Assembly: GCA_019636755.1 (NCBI GenBank)
Contig: JAHBWZ010000003.1
Coordinates: 1-64,000, forward strand
Length of the DNA: 64,000 nucleotides
From: Phycisphaeraceae bacterium
Lineage (GTDB): Bacteria > Planctomycetota > Phycisphaerae > Phycisphaerales > SM1A02
Direction of reading: 5' to 3'
Below, piece by piece: positions 37,226-46,724 of this stretch. The position numbers and the translations under genes are program-made. How positions within the stretch are numbered: the stretch's first letter is position 1; the number at the start of each line of letters is the position of its first letter. A model generated the notes under the pieces. It worked only from the letters and a program-made list of their open reading frames with translations, ran no database searches and had not been told where the DNA came from.

Positions 37226-39633
37226 CACTCCACTGGAAACCCCTGCTGAGGCGAGGTCTCTGGCTCGCCATCGCGCTGGTCATCGCGATCGTGTTCATGC
37301 TGGGGCGGATGAGCGTGCGCAGGGACCACGCCGGCGACGACGCGGCCCGTGCATCGGCCGATGGTGATGCCGGAGCGCCGTCCGCGGCTGCTGCACCGCA
37401 GGAGTACACGTGCTCCATGCACCCGGCGGTCCGCTCGCCGGACCCGAAAGACAAGTGCCCGATCTGCGGCATGGACCTGATCCCGGTTCCTGCTGATGCG
37501 GATGATGGCAGCGCTGATGAGCCGGTGCTTCGCCTCTCCCCGCGCGCCGCCGCGCTCATGCAGGTCGCGGTCTGGCCGGCCGAGCGACGTGACGTGCATC
37601 GCGAGGTCCGCCTGTTCGGCCGCCTCGACTCCGACGAGACACGACTGCGAACGATCTCCGCCCGCTTTGCGGGCCGGCTGGATCGCCTGTACGTCAACGT
37701 CACCGGCACGGCCATTGCCCGCGATCAGCCGCTGGCGGAGATCTACAGCCCCGCCCTCGTGACCGCGCAGGAGGAACTGCTCCAGGCGCTTCGAGGGCTC
37801 GAGCGGATCGGGCAGGAGAGTCGCCTTGCCCGGGAGTCCGCGCGGGCCACGCTGGATGCCGCGCGCGAGCGACTGCGCCTGCTCGGCCTGACGCCGGGCC
37901 AGGTCGACGGGATCGGGACGCGGCAGACGCTGAGCGAGCACCTGACGGTCCACTCGCCGATGGACGGCATCGTCACACAGCGGCATGCAACCGAAGGCGA
38001 GTACGTCGAGACCGGTCAGCCGATCTACTCGATCGCCGATCTGTCGCACCTCTGGGTGAACATGGAGGCGTACGAATCGGACCTGGTCTGGCTGCGCATG
38101 GGCGATCGAGCGGTGTTCACCGCCCGGTCCCTTCCGGGTGAGGAATACCAGGGCACGGTGGCCTTCATCGATCCATCGGTGGATCCGCAGCGGCGGACGG
38201 TACGCGTGCGGATCGACGTGCCGAACCAGGATGGCCGTCTCAAGCCCGGCATGTTCGTGCGCGGAGCCGTTCATGCCGCCGTGCGCGAGCATCACGGGGA
38301 GTCGCCGATCGTCATTCCGGCGACCTCGCCGCTCATCACGGGGAAGCGCGCGATCGTGTACGTGCAGGTTCCCGATGACGAGCGACTCGTGTTCGAGGGC
38401 CGGCAGGTGACGCTCGGGCCGCGCGTCGGTGGGACCGGCGGCTACTACGTCGTACAGGATGGAATCCGTGAAGGCGAACTGGTGGTCGTGCACGGCGCCT
38501 TCAGGATCGACAGCGAACTTCAGATCCGCGGTCGGCCGAGCATGATGCAGTCCGAAGTCGGCCGGCCGCCGGTCATCCATGACCACGCCGCCCACGCGCA
38601 GGCGCGGCTGCCCGTCCGTGAGGCCGTAGACGTCCCGGACGGGTTCCGGGCCGCGCTGACGCCGGTGTATGAGACCTGCGTAGCGCTCCAGGTCGCATTG
38701 GCGGGCGATGATCTCCACGCGTCACGCGAGGCAGCGAAACAGTTCCATGCGGCGGTCGAAGACGTCGATGCGCGGTCTCTGCGTGGTGACGGCCGCGACG
38801 TCTGGCGCGTCCTGCGGGCCCGGCTTCGCGCAGACGCAGAGCACGTCGATCATCTGGACATCGATGGCCTGCGCCGGCGATTCAACACGTGGTCGAACGC
38901 GGCAATCGAGATGAGCCAGCGCCTCGGCTATGCCGGAGGTCGCGATCTCGTCGTCGCATACTGCCCGATGGCATTCGACGATGCCGGCGCGCACTGGCTT
39001 CAGGTCGGCCACGCCATCGCCAATCCGTACTTCGGCGCCGCCATGTTCCGATGCGGAGAAGTCGTCCGGCACGTCGCCGAGCACGTCGGAGACGAGGCCG
39101 CGGATCCCGATCAGGCCCCGGCGCCTCCCGTCGCCGCCTCGGCCGAGTTCCTTGCAGCGCTGGAGGATGTCTACGCGTCGTACTTCGAGCTGCAGAACGC
39201 CCTCGCTGCCGATGACCTGGACCGCTCGCAGCGTGCCGCAGTCCGGTTCCATGAGACCGTTCGCGCAGTTCACGAGGACGCCTCACCGCCGGGCTGGAAC
39301 GGATTGCGAGAGCGCCTCGAGGCCGGCGGAGAGCAGACACCGATCGAGGAGATCGAAGCATTGCGCGCGGTGTTCGAGGGCTGGGCCATGACGGTGATCG
39401 AACTGTCGAGGACGTACGGGCACGCAGCAGCCGCGGGTCACTTCGTGGCGCACTGCCCGATGGCCTTCGACTGGCGCGGCGCGAGCTGGCTGCAGGCGGA
39501 CGAACGCATCAACAACCCGTACTTCGGTGCCGCGATGCTGCGGTGCGGGAGTGTCCGGGAGCGGATCGACGCCAGGCCTGCATCGGACGCGGGCGACTGC
39601 TGCGGGACCGGACCTGCAGGAGGTCAGCCATGA
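37222..39633 (+). CDS. CusB-like RND adaptor with metal-binding domain and two DUF3347 domains
   Basis: The 803-residue protein is about twice the usual adaptor length. It has an N-terminal anchor (WLAIALVIAIVFMLGRM), then a heavy-metal-binding domain YTCSMHPAVRSPDPKDKCPICGMDL, then the membrane-fusion body (LRTISARFAGRLDRLYVNVT, HLTVHSPMDGIVTQRHATEG, FIDPSVDPQRRTVRVRIDVP, VVHGAFRIDSELQIRG). Two copies of DUF3347 follow, at ~470-605 and ~630-795, each ending in the same pattern (VAYCPMAFDDAGAHWLQ and AHCPMAFDWRGASWLQ, then NPYFGAAMFRCG and NPYFGAAMLRCG). DUF3347 is associated with CusB-like adaptors, and its Cys/Met/His pattern suggests copper binding. ATGA overlaps join it to both neighbours. 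Confidence 0.9.
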   Translation: MTLHWKPLLRRGLWLAIALVIAIVFMLGRMSVRRDHAGDDAARASADGDAGAPSAAAAPQEYTCSMHPAVRSPDPKDKCPICGMDLIPVPADADDGSADEPVLRLSPRAAALMQVAVWPAERRDVHREVRLFGRLDSDETRLRTISARFAGRLDRLYVNVTGTAIARDQPLAEIYSPALVTAQEELLQALRGLERIGQESRLARESARATLDAARERLRLLGLTPGQVDGIGTRQTLSEHLTVHSPMDGIVTQRHATEGEYVETGQPIYSIADLSHLWVNMEAYESDLVWLRMGDRAVFTARSLPGEEYQGTVAFIDPSVDPQRRTVRVRIDVPNQDGRLKPGMFVRGAVHAAVREHHGESPIVIPATSPLITGKRAIVYVQVPDDERLVFEGRQVTLGPRVGGTGGYYVVQDGIREGELVVVHGAFRIDSELQIRGRPSMMQSEVGRPPVIHDHAAHAQARLPVREAVDVPDGFRAALTPVYETCVALQVALAGDDLHASREAAKQFHAAVEDVDARSLRGDGRDVWRVLRARLRADAEHVDHLDIDGLRRRFNTWSNAAIEMSQRLGYAGGRDLVVAYCPMAFDDAGAHWLQVGHAIANPYFGAAMFRCGEVVRHVAEHVGDEAADPDQAPAPPVAASAEFLAALEDVYASYFELQNALAADDLDRSQRAAVRFHETVRAVHEDASPPGWNGLRERLEAGGEQTPIEEIEALRAVFEGWAMTVIELSRTYGHAAAAGHFVAHCPMAFDWRGASWLQADERINNPYFGAAMLRCGSVRERIDARPASDAGDCCGTGPAGGQP

Positions 39634-42600
39634 CCGGGGGCCACTCGCCTGCTGACCGCATCATCCGATTCTGCCTGGAGCAGAAGCTGATCGTCGTGCT
39701 GCTCACGGCCCTCATCACCGGCTGGGGCGTCGCCGTGGCCCCGTTCGATTGGGACTTCAGGTGGCTTCCGCGGAACCCGGTCCCGGTCGACGCGATCCCG
39801 AACCTTGGCGAGAACCAGCAGATCGTCTTCACCGAGTGGCCCGGCCGTTCGCCGCAGGATGTCGAGGACCAGGTGACGTATCCGCTGACGGTGGCGCTCA
39901 TGGGCGTACCCGGCGTGCGGGAGGTGCGCAGCATCTCGATGTTCGGATTCTCGTCGATCTTCCTCATCTTCGAGGAAGGCGTCGAGTTCTACTGGTCGCG
40001 TGCGCGGATCATCGAGAAGCTGGGGTCCCTTGCGGAGGGCACGCTTCCTCCCGGCGCGCAGCCGGGGCTCGGGCCCGATGCAACCGGCCTGGGCCAGATC
40101 TTCTGGTACACGCTGGAGGGCCGCGATCCGGATGGTCACCCCATCGGCGGATGGGACCTCCAGGAACTGCGCAGCGTGCAGGACTGGTACGTGCGCTTCG
40201 GGCTGCTGGCGTCCGAGGGCATCGCGGAGGTGGCCTCCATCGGCGGGTTCGTGCGCGAGTACCAGGTCGACGTCGATCCCGACGCCATGCGCGCCTATGA
40301 CGTGACGCTCGTGCAGGTGATCGACGCCGTGCGCCGGAGTAATCTCGATGTCGGCGCGCGCGTCACGGAGATGAACCGTGTCGAGTACCTCGTGCGCGGG
40401 GTCGGCTTCATCAGGGGTATCGGCGACATCGAGGACGCGGTGATCCGCGGCGGCGAGGATCATGTCCCGATCCGCATCCGGGACGTGGCCCACGTGACGC
40501 ATGGACCGGCGGAGCGGCGCGGCGTACTGACGCAGTCGGGCGCCGAGGCCGTCGGCGGCGTTGTCGTGGTGCGGGAAGGCTTCAATCCCCTCGCAGCGAT
40601 CAACAACGTCAAGCGGAAGATCCTCGAGGTCAGTCCGGGGCTGCCGGTCAGGGCCGTTGTCGACTGGTCCAGGGCGACGCCGCGCGACGTTGAGCGATTC
40701 GCCGCCATGCAGGGGTTCAACGGGCTCGCAGCCGGAGGGCCCGGGCTTGACCAGGACGCCTGGATGACCTGGCTGCGGGGCAACCCGCGCGAAGCGTGGC
40801 CGGAGTGGATCACCACGAGCCAGCTCGAAATCGTCCCGTTCTACGACCGGACCAGGCTCATCCACGAGACTCTCGGCACGCTCAATGATGCGCTCGTGCA
40901 GCAGATCCTGGTGACGATCATCGTCATCATCGTCATGGTGATGCACCTGCGGGCGGCGATGGTCGTGAGCTTCATGCTGCCGATGGCCGTGCTCATGACG
41001 TTCATCGGGATGAAGGCGTTCGGGGTCGATGCGAACGTGGTGGCGCTCGCCGGCATCGCGATCGCCATCGGCACCATCGTGGACATGGGCATCATCGTGA
41101 GCGAGAATGCACTCAGGCATCTGCGTGACGCTCCACCGGAAGAGCCTCGCCTCGAGGTCGTGTTCCGAGCGACGCGCGAGGTGGCATCGGCGGTCCTGAC
41201 GGCGATCTCCACCACGGTCATCTCGTTCCTGCCGGTGTTCACCATGACCGGCGCGGAAGGGAAGATGTTCATTCCCCTGGCGTACACGAAGACGTTCGTG
41301 CTGATCGCCTCCGTCGTCGTCGCGCTGACCATCATTCCGGCGGCCATCCACGTGGTCGTGGCAGGCCGGGCGCATTCCGGGCTGCGCCGGCCGCTGCTCG
41401 TCGGGCTGGGCGTGGCATCCACAGGCATCGTCGTCTACGGCCTCACCCGGGGATGGTGGTGGGTATCGGGCGCCGGACTGGTCCTGTCGGGCATCGCGCT
41501 GTTTCACCTGCTGAACGCGCGGCTTCCGAAACTGCTGGGTGCCGGCGCCAGGTGGATCACGAGTGCCATTGCCGCGGTGCTGGTGGCCTGGATCCTCACG
41601 GGGGTATGGGAACCGCTGGGTCCGGAGTCCGGCGTTGTGCGGAACTTCATCTTCGTCACCGTCCTGATCGGCGGACTCCTCGGCCTGTTCGTGCTGTTCC
41701 AGTACATCTACGAGCCGATCCTGAGATGGTGCCTGGACAACAAGGCGCTCTTCCTGTCCGTTCCGCTTGTCCTGATCGCGCTCGGTGCATCCGTGTGGCT
41801 CGGCTTCGACCGCGTGTTCGGGTTTCTCCCGGCGACCGCGGACCGCGTCGGCCTGGACGGGGAGAAGATCCGGCTGAGCCGGCCGTGGGTGTGGGCGGCG
41901 CACGAGTGGCCGGGGCTCGGGCGCGAGTTCATGCCGCGGCTCGACGAGGGATCGTTCCTGTGGATGCCGACGACCATGCCGCATGCGTCGATCGGCGAGG
42001 CGCTCGAGATCCTGCGGTACCAGGACATGGCGATCGCGTCCGTGCCCGAGATCGAGTCGGTCTCGGGAAAGATCGGTCGAGCCGAGAGCGCGCTCGATCC
42101 CGCGCCGATCGGGATGGTCGAGACCGTCATCAGCTACAGGCCGGAATACATCACCGACGAGAGCGGTCGGCGCATCAATTTCCGGTACGATCGTGCCGCG
42201 GGCGAATTCGTGCGCGATGAGGCGGGCGCGCTCATCCCGGACCCCCGCCGAGGAAGGCCATACAGGCAGTGGCGTGATCACATCCGATCGCCGCAGGATA
42301 TCTGGGATGCACTCGTCGAGGCGGCACACCTTCCCGGGGCCACCTCGGCGCCGATGCTGATGCCGATCGAGACGCGCATCGTCATGCTCCAGACCGGCAT
42401 GCGGGCGTCGATGGGCGTCAAGGTGCGGGCACCCGATCCCGGTACGCTCGACCGCGTGGCGGTGCAGATCGAGCGGCTCCTCCGCGAGGTGCCCGGCATC
42501 AGCGCCTCCACGGTGAACGCCGACCGCGTCGTCGGCAAGCCCTACCTCGAGATCGACATCGATCGCGAGGCCATCGCGCGCTACGGGCTCAGCATCATGG

Positions 42601-43628
42601 AGGTGCAGGATGTCATCAGCGCAGCGATCGGTGGGGAGACGATCACGCAGACCGTGGAGGGCCGCGAGCGCTATCCCGTGCGCGTGCGCTATCCGCGGGA
42701 ACTGCGCGACGACATCGATGCGATGGAACGGGTGCTCGTCGGGGGAATGATGAGCGGGGGACAGATCCCGCTCGGTGAAGTCGCGCAGATCAGGTATGCG
42801 CGCGGGCCGGACATGATCAAGAGCGAGGACACGTTCCCCGTCGCCTACATCACCTTCGGCAAGGACCCGGGCATCGCCGAAGTGGAGGTCGTCGAACGCG
42901 CGCAGGCCTGGCTGCAGCACGCGATCAGCACCGGCCGGCTGTCCGTCCCGCCGGGCGTCAGTTACCGGTTCGCGGGCGCTTATGAGCACCAGCTCCGCGC
43001 GGCGCGCACGCTGAGCGTTGTTCTTCCGGTGGCGCTCATCATCATCTTCCTGATTCTCTACTTCCAGTTCCGCCGCGTCAGCACGTCATGCATCGTGTTC
43101 AGCGGCATCGCCGTCGCCTGGGCCGGCGGGTTCGTGATGATCTACTTCTACGGCCAGGACTGGTTCGCTGACTTCGAGATCTTCGGCGTGAACATGCGGC
43201 AACTGTTCCAGCTCCACCCGATCAACCTCAGTGTCGCGGTGTGGGTCGGCTTCCTGGCGCTCTTCGGGATTGCCGTCGACGATGGTGTCGTCATGGCGAC
43301 GTACCTGCGGCAGCGCTTCGCCGAGGACCGGCCCTCGACAGTCGCGGAGATGCGTGCCTCGACGATCTCCGCCGGACTGCGCCGCGTGCGGCCGTGCCTG
43401 ATGACCAGCGCCACGACGATTCTCGCGCTGCTCCCCGTGCTCACGAGCACCGGTCGTGGGGCGGACATCATGGTGCCGATGGCAATCCCGAGCGTTGGCG
43501 GCATGTCACTCGTTCTGCTGTCGATGTTCACGGTCCCCGTTCTATACTGCATGGCCGCGGAGTGGAGCCTCAGGAGGCGCTCCCGCGACCCGCTCCAGGT
43601 TCCAGGTGCACGAAAGGAAACGCAATGA
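39630..43628 (+). CDS. cusA: CusA-like heavy-metal efflux RND pump (long form)
   Basis: The 1332-residue inner-membrane proton-driven exporter is close to the HME-RND type: PVPVDAIPNLGENQQIVFTE, WPGRSPQDVEDQVTYPLTVA, GVPGVREVRSISMFGFSSIF, AIAIGTIVDMGIIVSENALR, VGKPYLEIDIDREAIARYGL and FGIAVDDGVVMATYLRQRF. Typical members have ~1040 residues. Much of the surplus lies at about residues 565-700, where extra hydrophobic segments occur (LLVGLGVASTGIVVYGL, ITSAIAAVLVAWILTGVW, FIFVTVLIGGLLGLFVLFQY). Direct metal specificity cannot be read here. Copper or silver is inferred from the DUF3347 adaptor and the CCxGC partner. The ATG at 39630 overlaps the adaptor stop. Confidence 0.9.
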   Translation: MTGGHSPADRIIRFCLEQKLIVVLLTALITGWGVAVAPFDWDFRWLPRNPVPVDAIPNLGENQQIVFTEWPGRSPQDVEDQVTYPLTVALMGVPGVREVRSISMFGFSSIFLIFEEGVEFYWSRARIIEKLGSLAEGTLPPGAQPGLGPDATGLGQIFWYTLEGRDPDGHPIGGWDLQELRSVQDWYVRFGLLASEGIAEVASIGGFVREYQVDVDPDAMRAYDVTLVQVIDAVRRSNLDVGARVTEMNRVEYLVRGVGFIRGIGDIEDAVIRGGEDHVPIRIRDVAHVTHGPAERRGVLTQSGAEAVGGVVVVREGFNPLAAINNVKRKILEVSPGLPVRAVVDWSRATPRDVERFAAMQGFNGLAAGGPGLDQDAWMTWLRGNPREAWPEWITTSQLEIVPFYDRTRLIHETLGTLNDALVQQILVTIIVIIVMVMHLRAAMVVSFMLPMAVLMTFIGMKAFGVDANVVALAGIAIAIGTIVDMGIIVSENALRHLRDAPPEEPRLEVVFRATREVASAVLTAISTTVISFLPVFTMTGAEGKMFIPLAYTKTFVLIASVVVALTIIPAAIHVVVAGRAHSGLRRPLLVGLGVASTGIVVYGLTRGWWWVSGAGLVLSGIALFHLLNARLPKLLGAGARWITSAIAAVLVAWILTGVWEPLGPESGVVRNFIFVTVLIGGLLGLFVLFQYIYEPILRWCLDNKALFLSVPLVLIALGASVWLGFDRVFGFLPATADRVGLDGEKIRLSRPWVWAAHEWPGLGREFMPRLDEGSFLWMPTTMPHASIGEALEILRYQDMAIASVPEIESVSGKIGRAESALDPAPIGMVETVISYRPEYITDESGRRINFRYDRAAGEFVRDEAGALIPDPRRGRPYRQWRDHIRSPQDIWDALVEAAHLPGATSAPMLMPIETRIVMLQTGMRASMGVKVRAPDPGTLDRVAVQIERLLREVPGISASTVNADRVVGKPYLEIDIDREAIARYGLSIMEVQDVISAAIGGETITQTVEGRERYPVRVRYPRELRDDIDAMERVLVGGMMSGGQIPLGEVAQIRYARGPDMIKSEDTFPVAYITFGKDPGIAEVEVVERAQAWLQHAISTGRLSVPPGVSYRFAGAYEHQLRAARTLSVVLPVALIIIFLILYFQFRRVSTSCIVFSGIAVAWAGGFVMIYFYGQDWFADFEIFGVNMRQLFQLHPINLSVAVWVGFLALFGIAVDDGVVMATYLRQRFAEDRPSTVAEMRASTISAGLRRVRPCLMTSATTILALLPVLTSTGRGADIMVPMAIPSVGGMSLVLLSMFTVPVLYCMAAEWSLRRRSRDPLQVPGARKETQ

Positions 43629-44347
43629 AATCCACGGTTCTGAAATCACTGGCAGTGCTCTCACTCGCCGCGTTCATGACCGGCACAGGCGGCTTCGCCG
43701 ACGGGCAGGCGAAGAAGGACGAGGCGGGACCCAGGTCACTGTCGCTCAATGTCTACGCGCTCGACACCTGCCCCGTCTCCGGGAAGAAGCTCGGTTCCAT
43801 GGGCGATCCGGTCGTGAAGGAGTACGACAACCCGGGTCCGACCGGCGGCAGGCGCGAAGTGCGCCTGTGCTGCGCCGGATGCATCGACGCGTTCGAGAAG
43901 GACAGGGAGAAGCATTTCAGGAAGATCGATGAGGAGCTCATCAGGCAGCAGAAGGCGCACTACCCGCTCAAGGTGTGCCTCGTCTCCGGCCGGGAACTTG
44001 ACCGGTCCGACACGGTGCTGGACCTGATCCACGAAGGCCGGCTGGTGCGATTCTGCTGCCCCGGGTGCCCGCCCCGGTTCAAGGAGAGCCCGGACCGCGG
44101 CATGGCCAGGCTCGACGAAGCGATCATCGGGCAGCAGCGGGAGAAGTACCCGCTCCGGACGTGTGTCGTCGCCGGTTCTGAACTCGGCTCCATGGGCGAG
44201 CCGCACGAGATCATCGTCGGCGGAACGCTGGTGCGCTTCTGCTGCAAGGGATGTCTGCCGGGCTTCAGGAAGGACCCGGCGAAGCACCTTGCGGCCATCC
44301 GCGAAGCATGGGCTGCCGCGCACACCGACAGGAACGCACAGCACTGA
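43625..44347 (+). CDS. periplasmic triple TRASH/YHS-like metal-binding protein
   Basis: The 240-residue protein has a signal peptide (LKSLAVLSLAAFMTG) and three tandem units. Each begins with a CPVSG-, CLVSG- or CVVAG-type knot, continues through an (L)GSMGxP or equivalent strand, and ends in a double-Cys motif: LCCAGCIDAFEKD, FCCPGCPPRFKES and FCCKGCLPGFRKD. These resemble TRASH/YHS zinc-knot domains that bind Cu, Ag or Hg thiophilically. Between the units, helices like LIRQQKAHYPLKVC and IIGQQREKYPLRTC recur. Its position directly behind the pump (ATGA) suggests it collects metal in the periplasm for export. The triple form in one chain is unusual to me. Confidence 0.7.
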   Translation: MKSTVLKSLAVLSLAAFMTGTGGFADGQAKKDEAGPRSLSLNVYALDTCPVSGKKLGSMGDPVVKEYDNPGPTGGRREVRLCCAGCIDAFEKDREKHFRKIDEELIRQQKAHYPLKVCLVSGRELDRSDTVLDLIHEGRLVRFCCPGCPPRFKESPDRGMARLDEAIIGQQREKYPLRTCVVAGSELGSMGEPHEIIVGGTLVRFCCKGCLPGFRKDPAKHLAAIREAWAAAHTDRNAQH

Positions 44348-44375
44348 GCACGACGCGTGCGGAGCAGTTGACCTC

Positions 44376-45128
44376 ATGAAGACCAGCTACGAGATCCAGG
44401 GTATGCACTGTGCCGGCTGTGCCGTCAGGATCGCCGGCGTGCTCCGATCCATGGAGGGAGTCCGCAACGCGGATGTCTCCATCGACACTCATCTCGCCAC
44501 ACTCGAGGTCGACACGCCGGTCGATCTGGATCGGCTCCGGCGGGAGGTCGCGACTGCGGGCGAGTACCAGGTGTATCCGGTCGCCTCTCACGACCGGCAC
44601 CCGGGAGAGCGGTCTGCACCGGACGCCGCTCACATCGATGAAACCCAGCCGCGCGAGAGTCTCTACCCGCTCGTCCTCATCGTCGGTTACATCCTCGGCG
44701 TCGTGCTCCTCATCGCGCTGGCGACCGGGAACTGGGCGGTCGAAGCGATGATGGGGCACTTCATGGCCGGCTTCTTCATTGTCTTCTCGTTCTTCAAGCT
44801 GCTTGATCTGCCCGGGTTCGCCTCCGCCTATCGCGGCTACGACATCCCGGCCCGCGCCTTTCCTGCGTGGGCGTGGGCCTATCCATTCGTGGAACTGGGA
44901 CTGGGCGTGGCGTACCTGCTCGCGATCGCGCCGACGGCGACGAACCTGGTCACGCTCATCGTCATGCTGGTCGGGGCCGCGGGTGTACTTCGGGCTCTCC
45001 TCGACAGGAAGCAGATCCGCTGTGCCTGCCTGGGCACCGCCCTGAACCTGCCGATGACGAAGGTGACGCTCATCGAAGATCTGACGATGGCAGGGATGGC
45101 TGGCGCGATGCTGGTTCTGATGGCATGA
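44376..45128 (+). CDS. HMA domain fused to MauE/DoxX-like membrane protein
   Basis: The 250-residue protein starts with a heavy-metal-associated domain: YEIQGMHCAGCAVRIAGVLR (C12-x-x-C15) and GVRNADVSIDTHLATLEVD. A linker of ~30 residues leads to four membrane segments of the MauE/DoxX type: PLVLIVGYILGVVLLIALA, MAGFFIVFSFFKLLDLPGFA, YDIPARAFPAWAWAYPFVEL and LIVMLVGAAGVLRALLDRK. The end, IRCACLGTALNLPMTKVTLI, has two cysteines beside a membrane helix. It could pass metal or electrons across the membrane in the efflux island. MauE relatives help disulfide formation. The start is ATG 44376 with GGAG upstream. Confidence 0.8.
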   Translation: MKTSYEIQGMHCAGCAVRIAGVLRSMEGVRNADVSIDTHLATLEVDTPVDLDRLRREVATAGEYQVYPVASHDRHPGERSAPDAAHIDETQPRESLYPLVLIVGYILGVVLLIALATGNWAVEAMMGHFMAGFFIVFSFFKLLDLPGFASAYRGYDIPARAFPAWAWAYPFVELGLGVAYLLAIAPTATNLVTLIVMLVGAAGVLRALLDRKQIRCACLGTALNLPMTKVTLIEDLTMAGMAGAMLVLMA

Positions 45129-45202
45129 CCCCGAAGTGGAGAACCGAGACGACATCGGAAGCGCGCTGACGCACGACACCGGCGATCCCCGATGGCCTTC
45201 CC

Positions 45203-46717
45203 TTACAGCGTCACGTACGCCCGCAGCCCCGCCATGCCGCCCTCGCGGCCGAAGCCGGATTCCTTGTAGCCGCCGAAGGGTGACGCCGCGTCGAACTGGT
45301 TGTACGTGTTGCACCAGACGACGCCCGCCTCCAGTTTCCGCGCGACGTCGAAGATCCTGGCGCCCTTGTCGCTCCAGACGCCGGCGGCCAGTCCGTACGG
45401 CGTGTTGTTCGCGCGCTCGACGGCCTCGGACGGCGTGCGGAACGTGAGGATCGTCAGCACCGGCCCGAAGATCTCCTCGCGCGCGATCGTGTGGCTGGGG
45501 TCGACGTCCGTGAAGAAGCAGGGCCGGCACCAGTAGCCGCGCTCGGGCAGCGGCGGGCCGGGGATCTCTTCAAGGCGTGCACCCTCGGCACGACCGATCT
45601 CAAGGTACCGCCGGATGGTGGCGAGCTGCGCCGCGGAGTTGATCGCGCCGACGTCCGTGTTCTTGTCCAGCGGATCGCCCACGCGCAGCGAGGCGAGCCG
45701 GTGGCGCAGCCGCACTGCGACGTCATCGGCGATCGACTCCTGCACCAGCAGGCGCGATCCCGCGCAGCAGACGTGCCCCTGGTTGAACCAGATGCCCTGC
45801 ACGATCCCCTCGATCGCCTGGTCGATGGCGGCGTCCTCGAAGATGATGTTCGCGCTCTTGCCGCCCAGTTCCAGGGTCAGTCGCTTGCGGGTCCCGGCGC
45901 ACGCCGCGGCGATGCGCTTGCCGACTTCCGTCGAGCCTGTGAAGGCGATCTTGTCGACATCCGGATGTTCGACCAGCATCCGCCCCGTCTCGCCCGCCCC
46001 GGTCACGATGTTGACGACGCCGGGCGGCAGTTCGATCTCCTGAAGGATCTCGGCGAGGCGCAGCGCGGTGAGGGACGTCGTCTCCGCGGGCTTGAGGACG
46101 CAGGTGTTGCCGCAGGCGAGTGCCGGTGCCAGTTTCCACGCCGCCATGAGCAGCGGGAAGTTCCACGGGATGATCTGTCCGCAGACGCCGACGGGGCGGG
46201 GGTCCGCGCCGGCGAAGGCATAGCGCAGTTTGTCGCACCATCCGGCGTGGTGGAAGAAATGCTGCGCGACGAGGGGGATGTCCACGTCGCGCGATTCGCG
46301 GATCGGCTTGCCGCCGTCCATCGTCTCCAGCACGGCCAGTTCGCGCGCCCGTTCCTGGATGCGGCGCGCGAGTCGGAAGAGGTACTTCGCCCGTTCCTCC
46401 GGCCTGGTCCGCGACCAGCGGCGAAGCGCGGCACGGGCCGCGGAGACCGCCGCGTCCACGTCCGCGGCACCGCCGTCGGCGATCAGCGAGAGCCGTTCCT
46501 CCGTCGCCGGGTTGATCGTCTCGAAGCGCCGGCGCGACCGCGGCGCGACGAAGGTGCCGTTGATGAAGAGTCCGCAGGACTCGCTGACGGGCGTCCGGGC
46601 GGTCTCCGGCGCCGGGCTGTAGTCGATCAGCGCGGGGGCCGTCCGCATCGTTGCGGATACGGCGGATGCATCGTACTGCAGCGAGGCGGCCGTATCGTCG
46701 TGGTGATCGTGCGTCAT
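45203..46717 (-). CDS. NAD(P)-dependent aldehyde dehydrogenase
   Basis: This 504-residue enzyme of the ALDH superfamily shows the substrate/cofactor motifs [48 protein letters not shown], general base ELGGKSANI, catalytic Cys in [26 protein letters not shown] and [14 protein letters not shown]. It likely oxidises acetaldehyde made by the DeoC enzyme encoded immediately upstream (7-base gap). The start at ATG 46717 follows that gap; the first ~50 residues are His/Asp/Ala-rich and not part of the fold. No microcompartment targeting peptide or shell gene is seen in the window. Confidence 0.92.
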   Translation of the reverse strand: MTHDHHDDTAASLQYDASAVSATMRTAPALIDYSPAPETARTPVSESCGLFINGTFVAPRSRRRFETINPATEERLSLIADGGAADVDAAVSAARAALRRWSRTRPEERAKYLFRLARRIQERARELAVLETMDGGKPIRESRDVDIPLVAQHFFHHAGWCDKLRYAFAGADPRPVGVCGQIIPWNFPLLMAAWKLAPALACGNTCVLKPAETTSLTALRLAEILQEIELPPGVVNIVTGAGETGRMLVEHPDVDKIAFTGSTEVGKRIAAACAGTRKRLTLELGGKSANIIFEDAAIDQAIEGIVQGIWFNQGHVCCAGSRLLVQESIADDVAVRLRHRLASLRVGDPLDKNTDVGAINSAAQLATIRRYLEIGRAEGARLEEIPGPPLPERGYWCRPCFFTDVDPSHTIAREEIFGPVLTILTFRTPSEAVERANNTPYGLAAGVWSDKGARIFDVARKLEAGVVWCNTYNQFDAASPFGGYKESGFGREGGMAGLRAYVTL

Positions 46718-46724
46718 GGGACCT

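Noticed and set aside
39624-42989. Very long open frame (>1100 codons) on the minus strand opposite the CusA-like gene
   Set aside because: Composition is His/Asp/Arg-rich without domains. It is the complement of a well-supported RND pump in GC-rich DNA with strong third-position bias.
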